From Pandoraea bronchicola (GTDB taxonomy: Bacteria > Pseudomonadota > Gammaproteobacteria > Burkholderiales > Burkholderiaceae), in NCBI RefSeq assembly GCF_902459805.1, contig NZ_CABPST010000004.1, forward strand, positions 62,001-126,000: 64,000 bases of DNA, read 5' to 3'. Every line of letters begins with the position of its first letter. The stretch's first letter is position 1. Positions 24,051 to 32,548 of the stretch are shown piece by piece. The notes beneath the pieces were generated by a model. The model searched no databases. It was not told the DNA's origin and saw only the letters and a program-made list of their open reading frames with translations. Both the position numbers and the translations under genes were made by a program.

Positions 24051-25375
24051 CAAGAACCTCCTTCATCATCGACTTCCTGCTGGGGACCGTATTCTGGATG
24101 CCAGTAGACAAAAAACCGTCCATCTTGCTCATTCGCCATCTGATGGTAGTGCCCGTGGGTAAAATACGAGTTGGCCGTTTCGTACCTTCCGAGTGGGGCC
24201 TTGAAGTTCTCATCCAACGTTTTGGTAAGTGTCCGCCGACCAATTGCTTCTGGCGTAACGTCCGCTTGCGTCATCAATTCCATCTCCGCATTGTCTCGGC
24301 AGTCTTGCCAACGTTGGTGGAGATTTTCTTCGCGCGTTTCCCAGTCAACGTGGTTGAACCCCTCCTTTTCAAGCCGTACCCGTTCAACGTAAAAAGCCCA
24401 GTACTTTTCCAAGTGTCGGTCCATGACCTTCGTCGGAACTTCAAGCCGCGATAGTTGCTTTAGAAATAAGAACTCATGCTCGCTGTTTGCAACTAAGTTC
24501 TTAAAATCAACATGCATCATCGGGCGGTCGAGGTACTTGTACAGAAACCTGCGGTCTCGCTCGTTGTGAAGATGGTCTCGAAATTCCTGAGGAGACAGCC
24601 AGACCGCCTCTCCGGTAGCCCAAGCTTTACGACATGTGTCGACGGCAATCCCGAGCAAATATTGATAGACCTCCTCTCCCTGCCCGGCGAGCGCCGACGG
24701 TAGCTGAAAAAGCTCAATGGTGGCTTCACGTGGTTGCGAGACCGAGCCGGCACCTCCGTTGTCCAATAATTTCAGTCCACGGACGAGATATCTGAGGTCA
24801 TCGTCGTCATACTTTAGAACGGATTCTGCCTCTGCCTGCACTGCAGAACGCCTAGTCGAGCTCTTAGGCGTCGATGTGGTATCCGTCGAAGCACTCGCCC
24901 CCCTATCGAGAATAGTCCGAGCCTGCTCACGTAGCGCTAGTACCGCCGCCCTCACCTCCTCTTCCGACGTTGCGTTTGAAAGTACGCAGGCCAATGCCCT
25001 CTCAGGGACTTTGACGTTCGTTACCAAACAAAACTGGATGGCGGCATACTGCGTTCGCAGCGAGTTGGCATGACTCAGCCAAACGTGCAGCGTGTGCCAC
25101 AACTTATAGCTACTGTCCTGGAAAGGTTGTCCTGAGGACTGGACCGTATTTGCATCCTGCTCAAGTCGTGCGCTCACTGAGCCAGTGTCATTTCGCGTTA
25201 ACTCCGCAACATCATCCAGCGTCTCGATACCAACAAGCGTCCGTTTCGCATTCCCCGAAAAGAGTGAATACAACGCACGTTCGAACTGGAACGTAAACGC
25301 CACAATAGTCGGCGCGGCATTGGTATCGATTGGCTTTTCTACTTCTGGATTCCTTTTTCGCTCACTCATACACAT
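24050..25375 (-). CDS. ABC-3C CTD protein with Cap4-like nuclease N-terminus
   Basis: 441 residues. The N-terminal about 150 residues read FQFERALYSLFSG, VGIETLDDVAEL, LEQDANT and YKLWHTLHVWL, in the order found in the Cap4/dsDNA-endonuclease effector domain (IETxDDV, ExK, LW-x-TL). Where the family has EQ-x-K, this protein has EQDAN, so the catalytic Lys is missing or shifted. The C-terminal half (about 220-430) is the ABC-3C CTD, with AVWLSPQEFRDHLHNERDRRFLYKYLDRP and HHWxx-like helices. It is the first gene of the operon. ATGs at 25375 and 25369 are both possible starts. Prediction: a DNA-cleaving effector held by the ATPase complex, perhaps with altered chemistry. Confidence 0.8.
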   Translation of the reverse strand: MCMSERKRNPEVEKPIDTNAAPTIVAFTFQFERALYSLFSGNAKRTLVGIETLDDVAELTRNDTGSVSARLEQDANTVQSSGQPFQDSSYKLWHTLHVWLSHANSLRTQYAAIQFCLVTNVKVPERALACVLSNATSEEEVRAAVLALREQARTILDRGASASTDTTSTPKSSTRRSAVQAEAESVLKYDDDDLRYLVRGLKLLDNGGAGSVSQPREATIELFQLPSALAGQGEEVYQYLLGIAVDTCRKAWATGEAVWLSPQEFRDHLHNERDRRFLYKYLDRPMMHVDFKNLVANSEHEFLFLKQLSRLEVPTKVMDRHLEKYWAFYVERVRLEKEGFNHVDWETREENLHQRWQDCRDNAEMELMTQADVTPEAIGRRTLTKTLDENFKAPLGRYETANSYFTHGHYHQMANEQDGRFFVYWHPEYGPQQEVDDEGGS

Positions 25376-25952
25376 CCCCCGATGAGACGCTTAGTTTCTC
25401 TGATACGGCGGAATCGGGAAATACTGTACAAACAGACAGCCCCCCCCTCCTGGAAAACTTAAGCTCTCGAAATATCGGTTAGCGCAGCCCTTCCGATGTC
25501 AAGCAGGTGCCAAGCATTGAGAAATACGTCGCCTAGCAGAATTCCTTTTGAGTATTCGCCATCCACGGAGCAGATAACAGCCCCTCCCATCTCGGCTTCG
25601 CCGCATCGGCTATGGCAAACCATCATGCATTCCTCACAGTTACATCTGCGACTTTCAGGATTTATGGCGACAGAAGAATCTACAGTGCATACAATAAAAG
25701 CGAACAGCATTGTGGGCTGCATACAGCGAATTGCCATTTTTCATCGCTTCTTCGCCTGCTATCGGTCCCCAAAAAACCCTCAAACGTCAACGCATAAATG
25801 GGGGCAGGAACGAGTACTCGCGCTACCGAATTCCTATGGTCACTACCGGACGACAAGTTCGGCACACCAGAGCATATGAAATTGGTGTCGACGGTCAAAG
25901 TGTCGGCCCATGAAAAATCACAAAGGTACCGACAGAAGCAGGGACGGGGATA
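25376..25952. other. divergent promoter region, ABC-3C / RloC-like genes
   Basis: 577 bases between divergent genes, expected to hold both promoters. A run of eight C occurs at 25440-25447, about 65 bp upstream of the ABC-3C operon. A minus-strand frame at 25459-25737 (92 codons, Cys-rich CNCEECMMVCHSRC) is the only candidate gene, but its ribosome site is poor and it has no relative I recognise. Confidence 0.4.
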
Positions 25953-28310
25953 ATGGCTATTACACGAATTCAAAAGTTGCAAGCCTACCGGATATTTCGC
26001 GATTTCGAATGGGATGGGCTTCCGGACTTCGGCAGATACAACTTGATATATGGCTGGAACGGTGCGGGCAAGACGTCGCTTTCTACATTGTTCAGAAGCA
26101 TGCAGAGGCGACAGTCTCCAGAGTCGGGGGCGATTGAGATTGTAGTTGACGGGAAAGTAATCACTGGCACCGATTTCGCTTCGGAAAAACTGCCCCCAAT
26201 ACGCGTATTCAATCGTGATTTCGTAGACCGCAATGTTTTCGAGACCCCGGGGCACGAATTACCACCGGTGTTCTACCTTGGCGAAGATAGCTCGGAAAAA
26301 CAGCAACGGATACTTGCACTACAAGCCCAGAGTGACGAACTTTCTATAGACCAAAAAAAAGTTTCTGCAAGGAAAGCGGCGGCGACGGATGAGCTAAATG
26401 CATTCTGCACGGCTCAAGCTCGGAGCATTCGAAACCTCCTCCTTGGCGACAGCCGCTACAACAACTACGAGGCTCCGAAATTCAAAGAGTTGATGCGCCG
26501 CTTATCTTCGGCCACTGCCCTGCCCGCACTGCTCGAAACTCAACAACGAATGGAAGCAGAAGAGGCCGTCGCCGGACGACCTCTTCCAAAACTGAGGGTC
26601 CCTTCATTCGGAGACCTGGACCTTGTTAGTTTGACCAACAAGCTGAGTAAGGAGCTAGCAACAACGGTTGTTGCTAGCACTATCCAGGAGTTGGTTGAAA
26701 ACCCCCAAGTCGCCAACTGGGTCGAGCGCGGCCTGCACCTTCACTCTGACGGACAGACACAGTGCCACTTCTGTCAACACGAGCTGAAACCAGAACGACT
26801 CGCGGCTCTATCTGCTCACTTCAATGACCAATTCAATGCTCAGCAAGCGCGATTGGCGAGGCTTTCAGCCGAAGTTGACTCACTACGCAAAGTAGCACGT
26901 ACGCGCGAGATTCCTGAACGCTCCGCGCTGTACCCCCAATTTACTGAGGAGTACGACCTGGCGCTGAAGAAGCTAGACCAACACTCCGTGTATGTCGAGA
27001 CATATCTCGATAGCCTCTCGCGTGCCGTCGAAGCCAAAAAAACTCAACCATTTACCGAAATTAAGCTATCGGATTACTTGGGTTTAGGGCATTCCGAGAA
27101 TGACTCTGGGTTCTGGTCATTCGTTCGATTACTAATGAACGGCCTCAGCGCCATAGGTGTTAGCTCCGGGTTTCAGGCGATGGAGTCCATTGCAGAACTG
27201 GTCAAGAAGCACAACGAACACTCGGAAAACTTCGAAAATTCCGCGGCCGACGCGCGCAAAGCGCTCGAGCTCGATGAAGGGCTAAAAGCATTCCATGAGT
27301 GGTCTACCCGACAGCGAGCCGTGAGTGCTCTGGAAACGGAGTTCAAAGAGGTGGTAGAGCGGCTCCGCCCGCTCGCGGGCCAGATTACGGAACTTCAGCG
27401 CTCGATTCGACAACATCGCCAACCGGCCGAAGAACTGACTCGCGAGTTAGCCGCATATCTTGGTCGGGATGAACTCCGCTTTGAGACTAGGGACAACGGC
27501 TACACCGTCATGCGCGGTAAGGTGCCAGCGATGCACCTTAGCGAGGGGGAGCGCACCGCAATCGCCTTCATGTACTTTCTTAAGACGCTTGAGGACTCCG
27601 ATTTCAAATTGAAATCGGGTGTTGTGGTGATTGATGACCCGGTGTCCAGCCTTGATGCGAACTCCTTGTTCTGCGCTTTTGGGTACATGAAAGAGCGCAC
27701 CAAGGAGGCAAGCCAGCTGTTCGTGCTAACCCATAATTTCGGATTTTTCAGGCAGGTGAAGAACTGGTTCAATTTCGCAGGGAAACTGAAAGGGGGCCTC
27801 TACAAGCCCGAGACATCTAAGATTTCCCACTTCTACATGCTTGGCATGAGTGTGGAGGATGGTCAACGCAGTGCGTATTTGAGAACTTTGGACTCGCTCC
27901 TTCATGAGTACGAGTCGGAGTATCACTACATGTTTAGGCTTGTGAAAGATGGAGCCTCAATGGCGCCGCCGACCAGTCTCGCGGAGGTGTACGGATTGCC
28001 GAACGTTGCCCGACGGCTTCTCGAGTCATTTTTGTCGTTTAGGGTGCCCGGTCATGCAGGCAACCTCAAACGTCAGATGGAGGAACTCGTTGGTGAGCCT
28101 GCAATGATGGCGAGAGTTATCCGATTTCTGCATACCCACTCTCACATGGAGCAGGTCTCAGACCCTGAACACGATATTTCCATCCTGTCCGAAGCTCCTG
28201 CAGTACTCGCGGATTTGCTCAGGATTGTCGAGACCAATGACAAGAAGCATTTCGATGCCATGATGGCGCTAATGGACGAACGCGGTGCCGAGATACCTAC
28301 GGCGGCGTAG
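25953..28310 (+). CDS. rloC: RloC-like anticodon nuclease (ABC ATPase with zinc hook)
   Basis: 785 residues. Walker A GWNGAGKTS at 34-42, zinc-hook CHFC (C271, C274) between coiled coils, signature LSEGER at 529-534, Walker B VVVIDDP (557-563) and the LTHN switch. The C-terminal domain contains LPNVARRLLESFL with R687 and E691, and RFLHTHSH with H727: the Arg-x3-Glu...His arrangement of the PrrC/RloC tRNA nuclease. The combination of zinc hook and nuclease points to RloC rather than PrrC. It would cut tRNA anticodons on sensing DNA damage or phage takeover, giving abortive infection. Start ATG 25953 follows a GGGGAT site. It stands alone, divergent from the ABC-3C operon. Confidence 0.87.
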   Translation: MAITRIQKLQAYRIFRDFEWDGLPDFGRYNLIYGWNGAGKTSLSTLFRSMQRRQSPESGAIEIVVDGKVITGTDFASEKLPPIRVFNRDFVDRNVFETPGHELPPVFYLGEDSSEKQQRILALQAQSDELSIDQKKVSARKAAATDELNAFCTAQARSIRNLLLGDSRYNNYEAPKFKELMRRLSSATALPALLETQQRMEAEEAVAGRPLPKLRVPSFGDLDLVSLTNKLSKELATTVVASTIQELVENPQVANWVERGLHLHSDGQTQCHFCQHELKPERLAALSAHFNDQFNAQQARLARLSAEVDSLRKVARTREIPERSALYPQFTEEYDLALKKLDQHSVYVETYLDSLSRAVEAKKTQPFTEIKLSDYLGLGHSENDSGFWSFVRLLMNGLSAIGVSSGFQAMESIAELVKKHNEHSENFENSAADARKALELDEGLKAFHEWSTRQRAVSALETEFKEVVERLRPLAGQITELQRSIRQHRQPAEELTRELAAYLGRDELRFETRDNGYTVMRGKVPAMHLSEGERTAIAFMYFLKTLEDSDFKLKSGVVVIDDPVSSLDANSLFCAFGYMKERTKEASQLFVLTHNFGFFRQVKNWFNFAGKLKGGLYKPETSKISHFYMLGMSVEDGQRSAYLRTLDSLLHEYESEYHYMFRLVKDGASMAPPTSLAEVYGLPNVARRLLESFLSFRVPGHAGNLKRQMEELVGEPAMMARVIRFLHTHSHMEQVSDPEHDISILSEAPAVLADLLRIVETNDKKHFDAMMALMDERGAEIPTAA

Positions 28311-28410
28311 TGTCGCGAACCGTGAGCTGCCGCCGGACAAAGCAGCTCGACGGAGTCAAGATACCTGCGAGGTCCGCCCGCGTGAGCGGGCATAGTGGCG
28401 GCGGATTGGT

Positions 28411-29709
28411 TTAGTCCCCCGCTGTCAGATAATTGTGCATTTTTGTGAGCGCATCCGTTTTCTCATCGAGGAAATCGTACGAGTTGTAGTGCCGCATCTC
28501 CACACCGTGCAAGTTGTGAGACTGAAGGTGATTCCTAACCTCGGCGTTTACCTTCAATTTACTTAGTAACGTGGTAACGCCGGAGCGAACGCGTTTTAGC
28601 TCGAAATTATCGAGATTTCCATCAACCACACTCTTCGCCCACGCCCGGGCGGTCGTGGTACTGAGCGGCTTCGCCGGCGTAACTGAAATGGCAAACTCCC
28701 CACTCTCGGGCGCACTCATGAGCTGCAACTCAGTAAGTGCGGCGCTTGCAGCGGGAATAAGTGGGACCACAATCGAACGCGCGGTCCCCGTGCGCCCTTT
28801 CGTATCGCGGAGTTCCAAAACCGCATCTTTTTCGTCCGCTCGCCTCAACTTCACCAATTGTTCAATACGCTGCCCGCCAAGCAGCAAATGCAGCCGCAGG
28901 AATGCCGCCTGAGGCCCAGGGCCGCTAATCAATCGCCAGTACTCACGCATTTCGTCCGGTTGGAGCGCATTTTTGTCCACGCCGCTGCCAGACCGAATGC
29001 CCGCAACGTCAGCCACAGGATTTTGTTTGACTCCGAATGCTTTGAATTCCTCTGAAACGGTCGGATTGTTGGCTGCATCTCTCGCCATTGCGAAGGCCGC
29101 TCGCAGGTAGGCCTTGAGCTTACGAGCGGTAGTGCGTTTGCCGTCTTTGAGAACGTTCCGCAATATCGTTGCGACGTGCTCGGAGGTCACTTCGCGTGCC
29201 GGCATATTTGCCGTGAGGGGAAATGCGTTCAAGACGTTTTTTGCGAATAGATTTCGCGCCTGCTTTGCAGTTTCCGCGTTTCTCAATGCCAATGAAGCGA
29301 CGTAAAGGTCAAAGAGCTTATTCAGCGTAAGAGTTGCTGCCACTGCAACTTCTCGTCTGACCACCTCATCCGCTTTGCGCTGAGCAACTATGGCCTCATA
29401 CCCGCCCTGGGAAAGCGCCGCGTAGTGCGTTTCAGCCATATCCTCAGCGGCGACGTGCGCAGCACGCTGCGAATAACCATTGGTGGTTGGCGCCTTACTC
29501 AACGGCGGAGCCGACGAATCGTACAACCCGATTTGGTACGCCGCCGACTTGCCGCCAATAGTTACGCGCCAATAGAACACCAACGCCCCTTTTCCCGTCT
29601 TCCTGAGCACAAGCGTGCCGCAGGGCGTAACAGACTCCAACTTCAAGAATTGCCGAGGTCTGATTTTGGCGATTGCGTCGCGTAGCGGCACTACCTTCTT
29701 CATATGCAT
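28411..29709 (-). CDS. int: tyrosine recombinase, island integrase
   Basis: 432 residues of the P4/bacteriophage integrase type. The N-terminal arm-binding region shows GALVFYWRVTIGGKSAAYQIGLYD. The catalytic core has Arg in LLLGGQRIEQLVKLR, the second box FELKRVRSGVTTLLSKL (Lys in the usual His place of H-x-x-R), His in LQSHNLHG and the nucleophile Tyr in RHYNSYDF. It lies about 140 bp from attR and points inward, as integrases do. It must be the enzyme that inserted the element at the tRNA-Leu gene. Two GTACACAG direct repeats lie just upstream of its start. Confidence 0.93.
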   Translation of the reverse strand: MHMKKVVPLRDAIAKIRPRQFLKLESVTPCGTLVLRKTGKGALVFYWRVTIGGKSAAYQIGLYDSSAPPLSKAPTTNGYSQRAAHVAAEDMAETHYAALSQGGYEAIVAQRKADEVVRREVAVAATLTLNKLFDLYVASLALRNAETAKQARNLFAKNVLNAFPLTANMPAREVTSEHVATILRNVLKDGKRTTARKLKAYLRAAFAMARDAANNPTVSEEFKAFGVKQNPVADVAGIRSGSGVDKNALQPDEMREYWRLISGPGPQAAFLRLHLLLGGQRIEQLVKLRRADEKDAVLELRDTKGRTGTARSIVVPLIPAASAALTELQLMSAPESGEFAISVTPAKPLSTTTARAWAKSVVDGNLDNFELKRVRSGVTTLLSKLKVNAEVRNHLQSHNLHGVEMRHYNSYDFLDEKTDALTKMHNYLTAGD

Positions 29710-29719
29710 CCCGAACTAT

Positions 29720-29739
29720 GTACACAGAATCGTACACAG
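29720..29739. promoter_or_regulatory. direct repeats, candidate integrase arm sites (right)
   Basis: GTACACAG at 29720-29727 and 29732-29739, 12 bp apart. The segment GTACACAGAATCG (29720-29732) is identical to 2483-2495 at the left end. They lie 11-30 bp upstream of the integrase start, so integrase could also repress its own promoter here. Confidence 0.45.
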
Positions 29740-29852
29740 TCTACGTCAAGATGGCATTAGACACCACCGGACAACACCGGACCATCATCTCTTATAAATC
29801 ATTGGTTTGCGTCAACAACAACGTCCAGCAAAATCCGCCATCATCCAATCGA

Positions 29853-29914
29853 AGGGGACTCAAAATCCCCCGCCGCAAGGCGTGCCGGTTCGATTCCGGC
29901 CCTGGCACCACAAG
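29853..29914. repeat. attR: truncated copy of tRNA-Leu 3' end, right end of the island
   Basis: 62 bases matching 2327-2389 except for one missing G in the acceptor strand (CCTGGCACCA instead of CCTGGGCACCA). No 5' half of the tRNA precedes it, so it is a non-functional remnant created by integration. The one-base loss would weaken the acceptor stem of a tRNA rebuilt after excision. Confidence 0.92.
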
Positions 29915-30199
29915 CTCTATATCCCGCAAGGCTTCCCCGGCGATTTGGCGTAATTTTGGCGTAGACGTGCGCAGCCCGGCAGTGGGTGCTCTGAACTATG
30001 GCCGCTTCGACATCCTCCGCCATATTGCATCTCGAAAACGCACGGTAGTTCAGCACATAAAACTGGAACGTAAACCGCTGACTTACAATATGTGCTCTCC
30101 ATGCTGTGGCAATTTTACAGCGGGCAAAAGCCGCCGTAATTCACGAGAGCCACAATCCGCGCGAGCGTCCCTTTCGCGAACAATTAAAACGACGGATGA
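29915..30199. other. non-coding DNA just outside attR
   Basis: 285 bases without a gene. TTTGGCGTA occurs twice in tandem (29944-29952 and again from about 29955), a phrase seen next to other tRNA-targeting integrases, so this may be debris from an earlier insertion at the same tRNA. Confidence 0.4.
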
Positions 30200-30577
30200 A
30201 TCGAGACGCTGAATCCAATTTGGGATGTACTCGGCCCCCAAATTGCAAAATCGATTAACGAGGCGGGCTATCAAATTCAGCGCGAAAAATCCATCCAGAA
30301 TGCCGAGGAAACGCTTCGGAAACACCCCGAGAAGCCGCAGTTTGCGTGGGATCTTGCACGCGCAAAACTAGAAAGCTATCTCGATAGAAGTCCGAGTCAA
30401 GCAAGATCAATTTACTTGCTGACAATGATCGTGATGCTCATTGGTTTCGGCTTCATCATGTTCGGTTTGTATCAAGCTACCCAAGCCCCAGACCGTTTGG
30501 CAGTAGCAGTGGTCGCCTCAGCATCGGGCGTCATCGTCTCGTTTATTGGTGGTTCTCATCCAGTCGCCAAAGACTAG
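30200..30577 (+). pseudogene. N-terminally truncated two-segment membrane protein
   Basis: An open frame of 125 codons with no ATG, GTG or TTG near its beginning (an in-frame TGA at 30197 precedes it). It encodes NPIWDVLGPQIAKSINEAGY and then charged helices, followed by two hydrophobic segments, SIYLLTMIVMLIGFGFIMF and AVAVVASASGVIVSFIGG. The coding character is clear (balanced composition, membrane helices), so this is a real protein tail whose start has been lost or which starts at a non-standard codon. It directly abuts the DUF2726 remnant, suggesting a decayed block. Confidence 0.6.
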
Positions 30578-30952
30578 GTGGTCTGCCTCCGACATCTGGC
30601 AGCCCAAACAGAGCGTGCATTTCACAGACTACAGTCCATAACTGCCTCCGTGCAGGTTGCAGTATGTCGCTTGGCAAGTCCGCGCGAAGACGAATCACGA
30701 CAATCACAACCCGGAGAAGTCTATGCTCGATGCCGCCGTGATTTCTCCGTTGTTGCGGCTATCGAGCTTGGTGATCCCTCTCATGACCGAGAACGACAGA
30801 AAACGCGCGACGAGAAGAAGGATGCGGTGATGAAGGCCATCGGCGTGCGTCTCATCCGGTTTGACGTCAGACGCTATCCATCCGAATTTGACGTGCGCAG
30901 GCAAGTGCTTGGCGAAAACGAGCCTGGGGAAGGCCAGCCGATGGCCGCGTAG
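30578..30952 (+). pseudogene. frameshifted DUF2726 gene remnant
   Basis: The C-terminal part RDFSVVAAIELGDPSHDRERQK, then DAVMKAIGVRLIRFDVRRYPSEFDVR, is a typical DUF2726 domain (restriction-like fold, found in topoisomerase- or nuclease-like proteins). Upstream, TERAFHRL and QVAVCRLASPRED also match the family, but the joining KSMLD motif appears in another frame around 30719, and the expected FVL is missing, so at least one indel has broken the gene. It is an old fragment with no intact N-terminus. Confidence 0.72.
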
Positions 30953-30987
30953 CGAAACGCGAGGGTGAATCCACAGATAGTGGATTA

Positions 30988-31011
30988 CGGCCCACCGCAA
31001 TGGATGGGCCG
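30988..31011. terminator. hairpin between remnant and hypothetical gene
   Basis: CGGCCCA (30988-30994) pairs with TGGGCCG (31005-31011) over a 10-base loop. It lies at the 3' end of the minus-strand gene ending at 31021. No T-run is visible, so it is a weak terminator candidate. Confidence 0.4.
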
Positions 31012-31020
31012 CAACAGCGG

Positions 31021-31329
31021 TTACCGCACCAGCCTCGGTTTTTCACCCCCCTTCGCCGCGTGAAGAATGACATGAGGCCCCATCAACATATCCGTCGCCA
31101 CCATCGCTTGCGCGAACGTCTCGAAGTAAATCGCGTGCTCGGGGTCGGCCACATGCGCTCGCCTGATTTCTCCCGCGGCCTCGTCCCAAGCGTAACCGAG
31201 GTATTTCTTGTATTCGTGGAACCAGACCACATGCCCTTCACGCGCCAACGACTTAGGGAGGTCGAGCCCGTCGTCGGCCCGGCCGCCGTTTCCTCCATCC
31301 TTTCCGTCGCATTTGGTTGAATCATTCAT
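31021..31329 (-). CDS. hypothetical protein (paralogue A)
   Basis: A 102-residue protein: a polar Gly/Asp-rich head and then a conserved core, PKSLAREGHVVWFHEYKKYL, EIRRAHVADPEHAIYFETFAQA. No known domain. AGGAGA precedes the ATG at a good distance. The core is about half identical to the product of the divergent gene at 31975, so the pair arose by inverted duplication. The fold looks like a small alpha/beta protein. Function is unknown. Confidence 0.72.
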   Translation of the reverse strand: MNDSTKCDGKDGGNGGRADDGLDLPKSLAREGHVVWFHEYKKYLGYAWDEAAGEIRRAHVADPEHAIYFETFAQAMVATDMLMGPHVILHAAKGGEKPRLVR

Positions 31330-31974
31330 CCAAGTCTCCTGAAATGTGAGTGGATTGAGCCGACCTAACGGCTAAATCCATCATCGCAGGAGTGTCGCCC
31401 CCTGAGTTTCAGTAACTTCCGAATATCCCCGCCTATGCGTCGACACTCGAAACGTTTCGACGCGCGGCGAAAACGTTTGTGACGTATAACAGGCGAAGAG
31501 AATGCGGGCTGAGAGTTTGTCGACGGCGGCTGACGAAGTGCACGCTGAACTGTAGTGGCTTGATCCCCTCGGACTGCGGCACCGCCAGACATCTCCAGTT
31601 TTGGATGCTACGGTTGTTCGGAGGGAGGTCAGTTCTCACTCACAGCACAATTCTGAATTTCGCTCGACGGCGCGCGGCACCCGACGGCGTTACCCCCCCC
31701 CATCCGGCGACTACGATCTTCCCGGACAAGCTCCGGAAACTCCGCTCGGTTCGCTGGCTAGCCCTTGCTCGCCGTCCCGGCCACACGGTTCGCCCATATC
31801 ACACCGACATCCATCCGACCCGCATCCCTCCATCGATTTGGGAAACACGCCGAACCTTTCGAGTGGCAACGTCCGAAGCGTGAAATTCGGACGTTGCTGA
31901 AACTCAAGTGACTTCACTACTGCGATGATCGAAGCGTCCCTCAATTCGGAAGGGGCAACTTCAGGGAGCAACCT
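31330..31974. other. non-coding region between divergent paralogues
   Basis: 645 bases without a credible gene. Overlapping frames in several registers have unlikely composition. A run of nine C lies at 31693-31701. It should hold the two promoters of the flanking divergent genes. Confidence 0.45.
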
Positions 31975-32295
31975 ATGAGTGATTCGAAAGGTGTGAATTT
32001 GGGATCTCGGGGTGCCGGCGCAACGAAGCAACGCGAGGCGGGCCAGACACCGAATATGCCGAAATCGCTATCAAGCAAAGGGTACGTCGTGTGGTTCTAC
32101 GACCATGGCGAATATCTGGGACTGGCGTGGAACGAATCGGCTGCGGAGATTGAAAGAGCCCATGTCGCGAATGCCGATCATGCGATCTACTTCGAGACGT
32201 TCGCGCAAGCGGCCGTCGCCCGCGACAAATACATCAGCCCTTGCCGGGTGCTTCATTCACGCGGACCGGGCAAACGGCCGACGTTGATGGGCTAG
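31975..32295 (+). CDS. hypothetical protein (paralogue B)
   Basis: A 106-residue protein with the same core as the 31021 gene: PKSLSSKGYVVWFYDHGEYL, EIERAHVANADHAIYFETFAQA. AGGGAG precedes the ATG. A GAGGATCC hairpin follows the stop. No function is known. Conservation of the core while the N-termini differ suggests both copies are under selection. Confidence 0.72.
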   Translation: MSDSKGVNLGSRGAGATKQREAGQTPNMPKSLSSKGYVVWFYDHGEYLGLAWNESAAEIERAHVANADHAIYFETFAQAAVARDKYISPCRVLHSRGPGKRPTLMG

Positions 32296-32302
32296 TCTGC
32301 CC

Positions 32303-32330
32303 GAGGATCCGTCACCGATGGCGGATCCTC
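32303..32330. terminator. hairpin after paralogue B
   Basis: GAGGATCC (32303-32310) and GGATCCTC (32323-32330), an 8-bp perfect stem with a 12-base loop, eight bases after the stop of the gene ending at 32295. No T-run follows. Confidence 0.5.
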
Positions 32331-32548
32331 ACTTCCACGCCGGGAGCGCTCTCCACGCGACAGTTGCACTGACCATGAGACCTTAACGGCACGCGACTAT
32401 CCCATCCCGGAAAGAAGGTACGTTGCGGCGATCCATGCTGTACTGACCGTCACGAACGCATTCCGATCAGTCGCCAGGTGAGCGTTGCAGCTCGCGATGC
32501 AATCGGTTGCCGATCAAATGAAGATCGTGATGCACCGCGCCCATTTCG

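Noticed and set aside
25459-25737. 92-codon Cys-rich minus-strand frame between ABC-3C and RloC-like genes
   Set aside because: Weak ribosome site, no recognised relative, and it lies in what must be a divergent promoter region. Not called as a gene.
31693-31701. C9 run between the divergent small genes
   Set aside because: Homopolymer in non-coding DNA with no gene or promoter box at a telling distance. Noted only.
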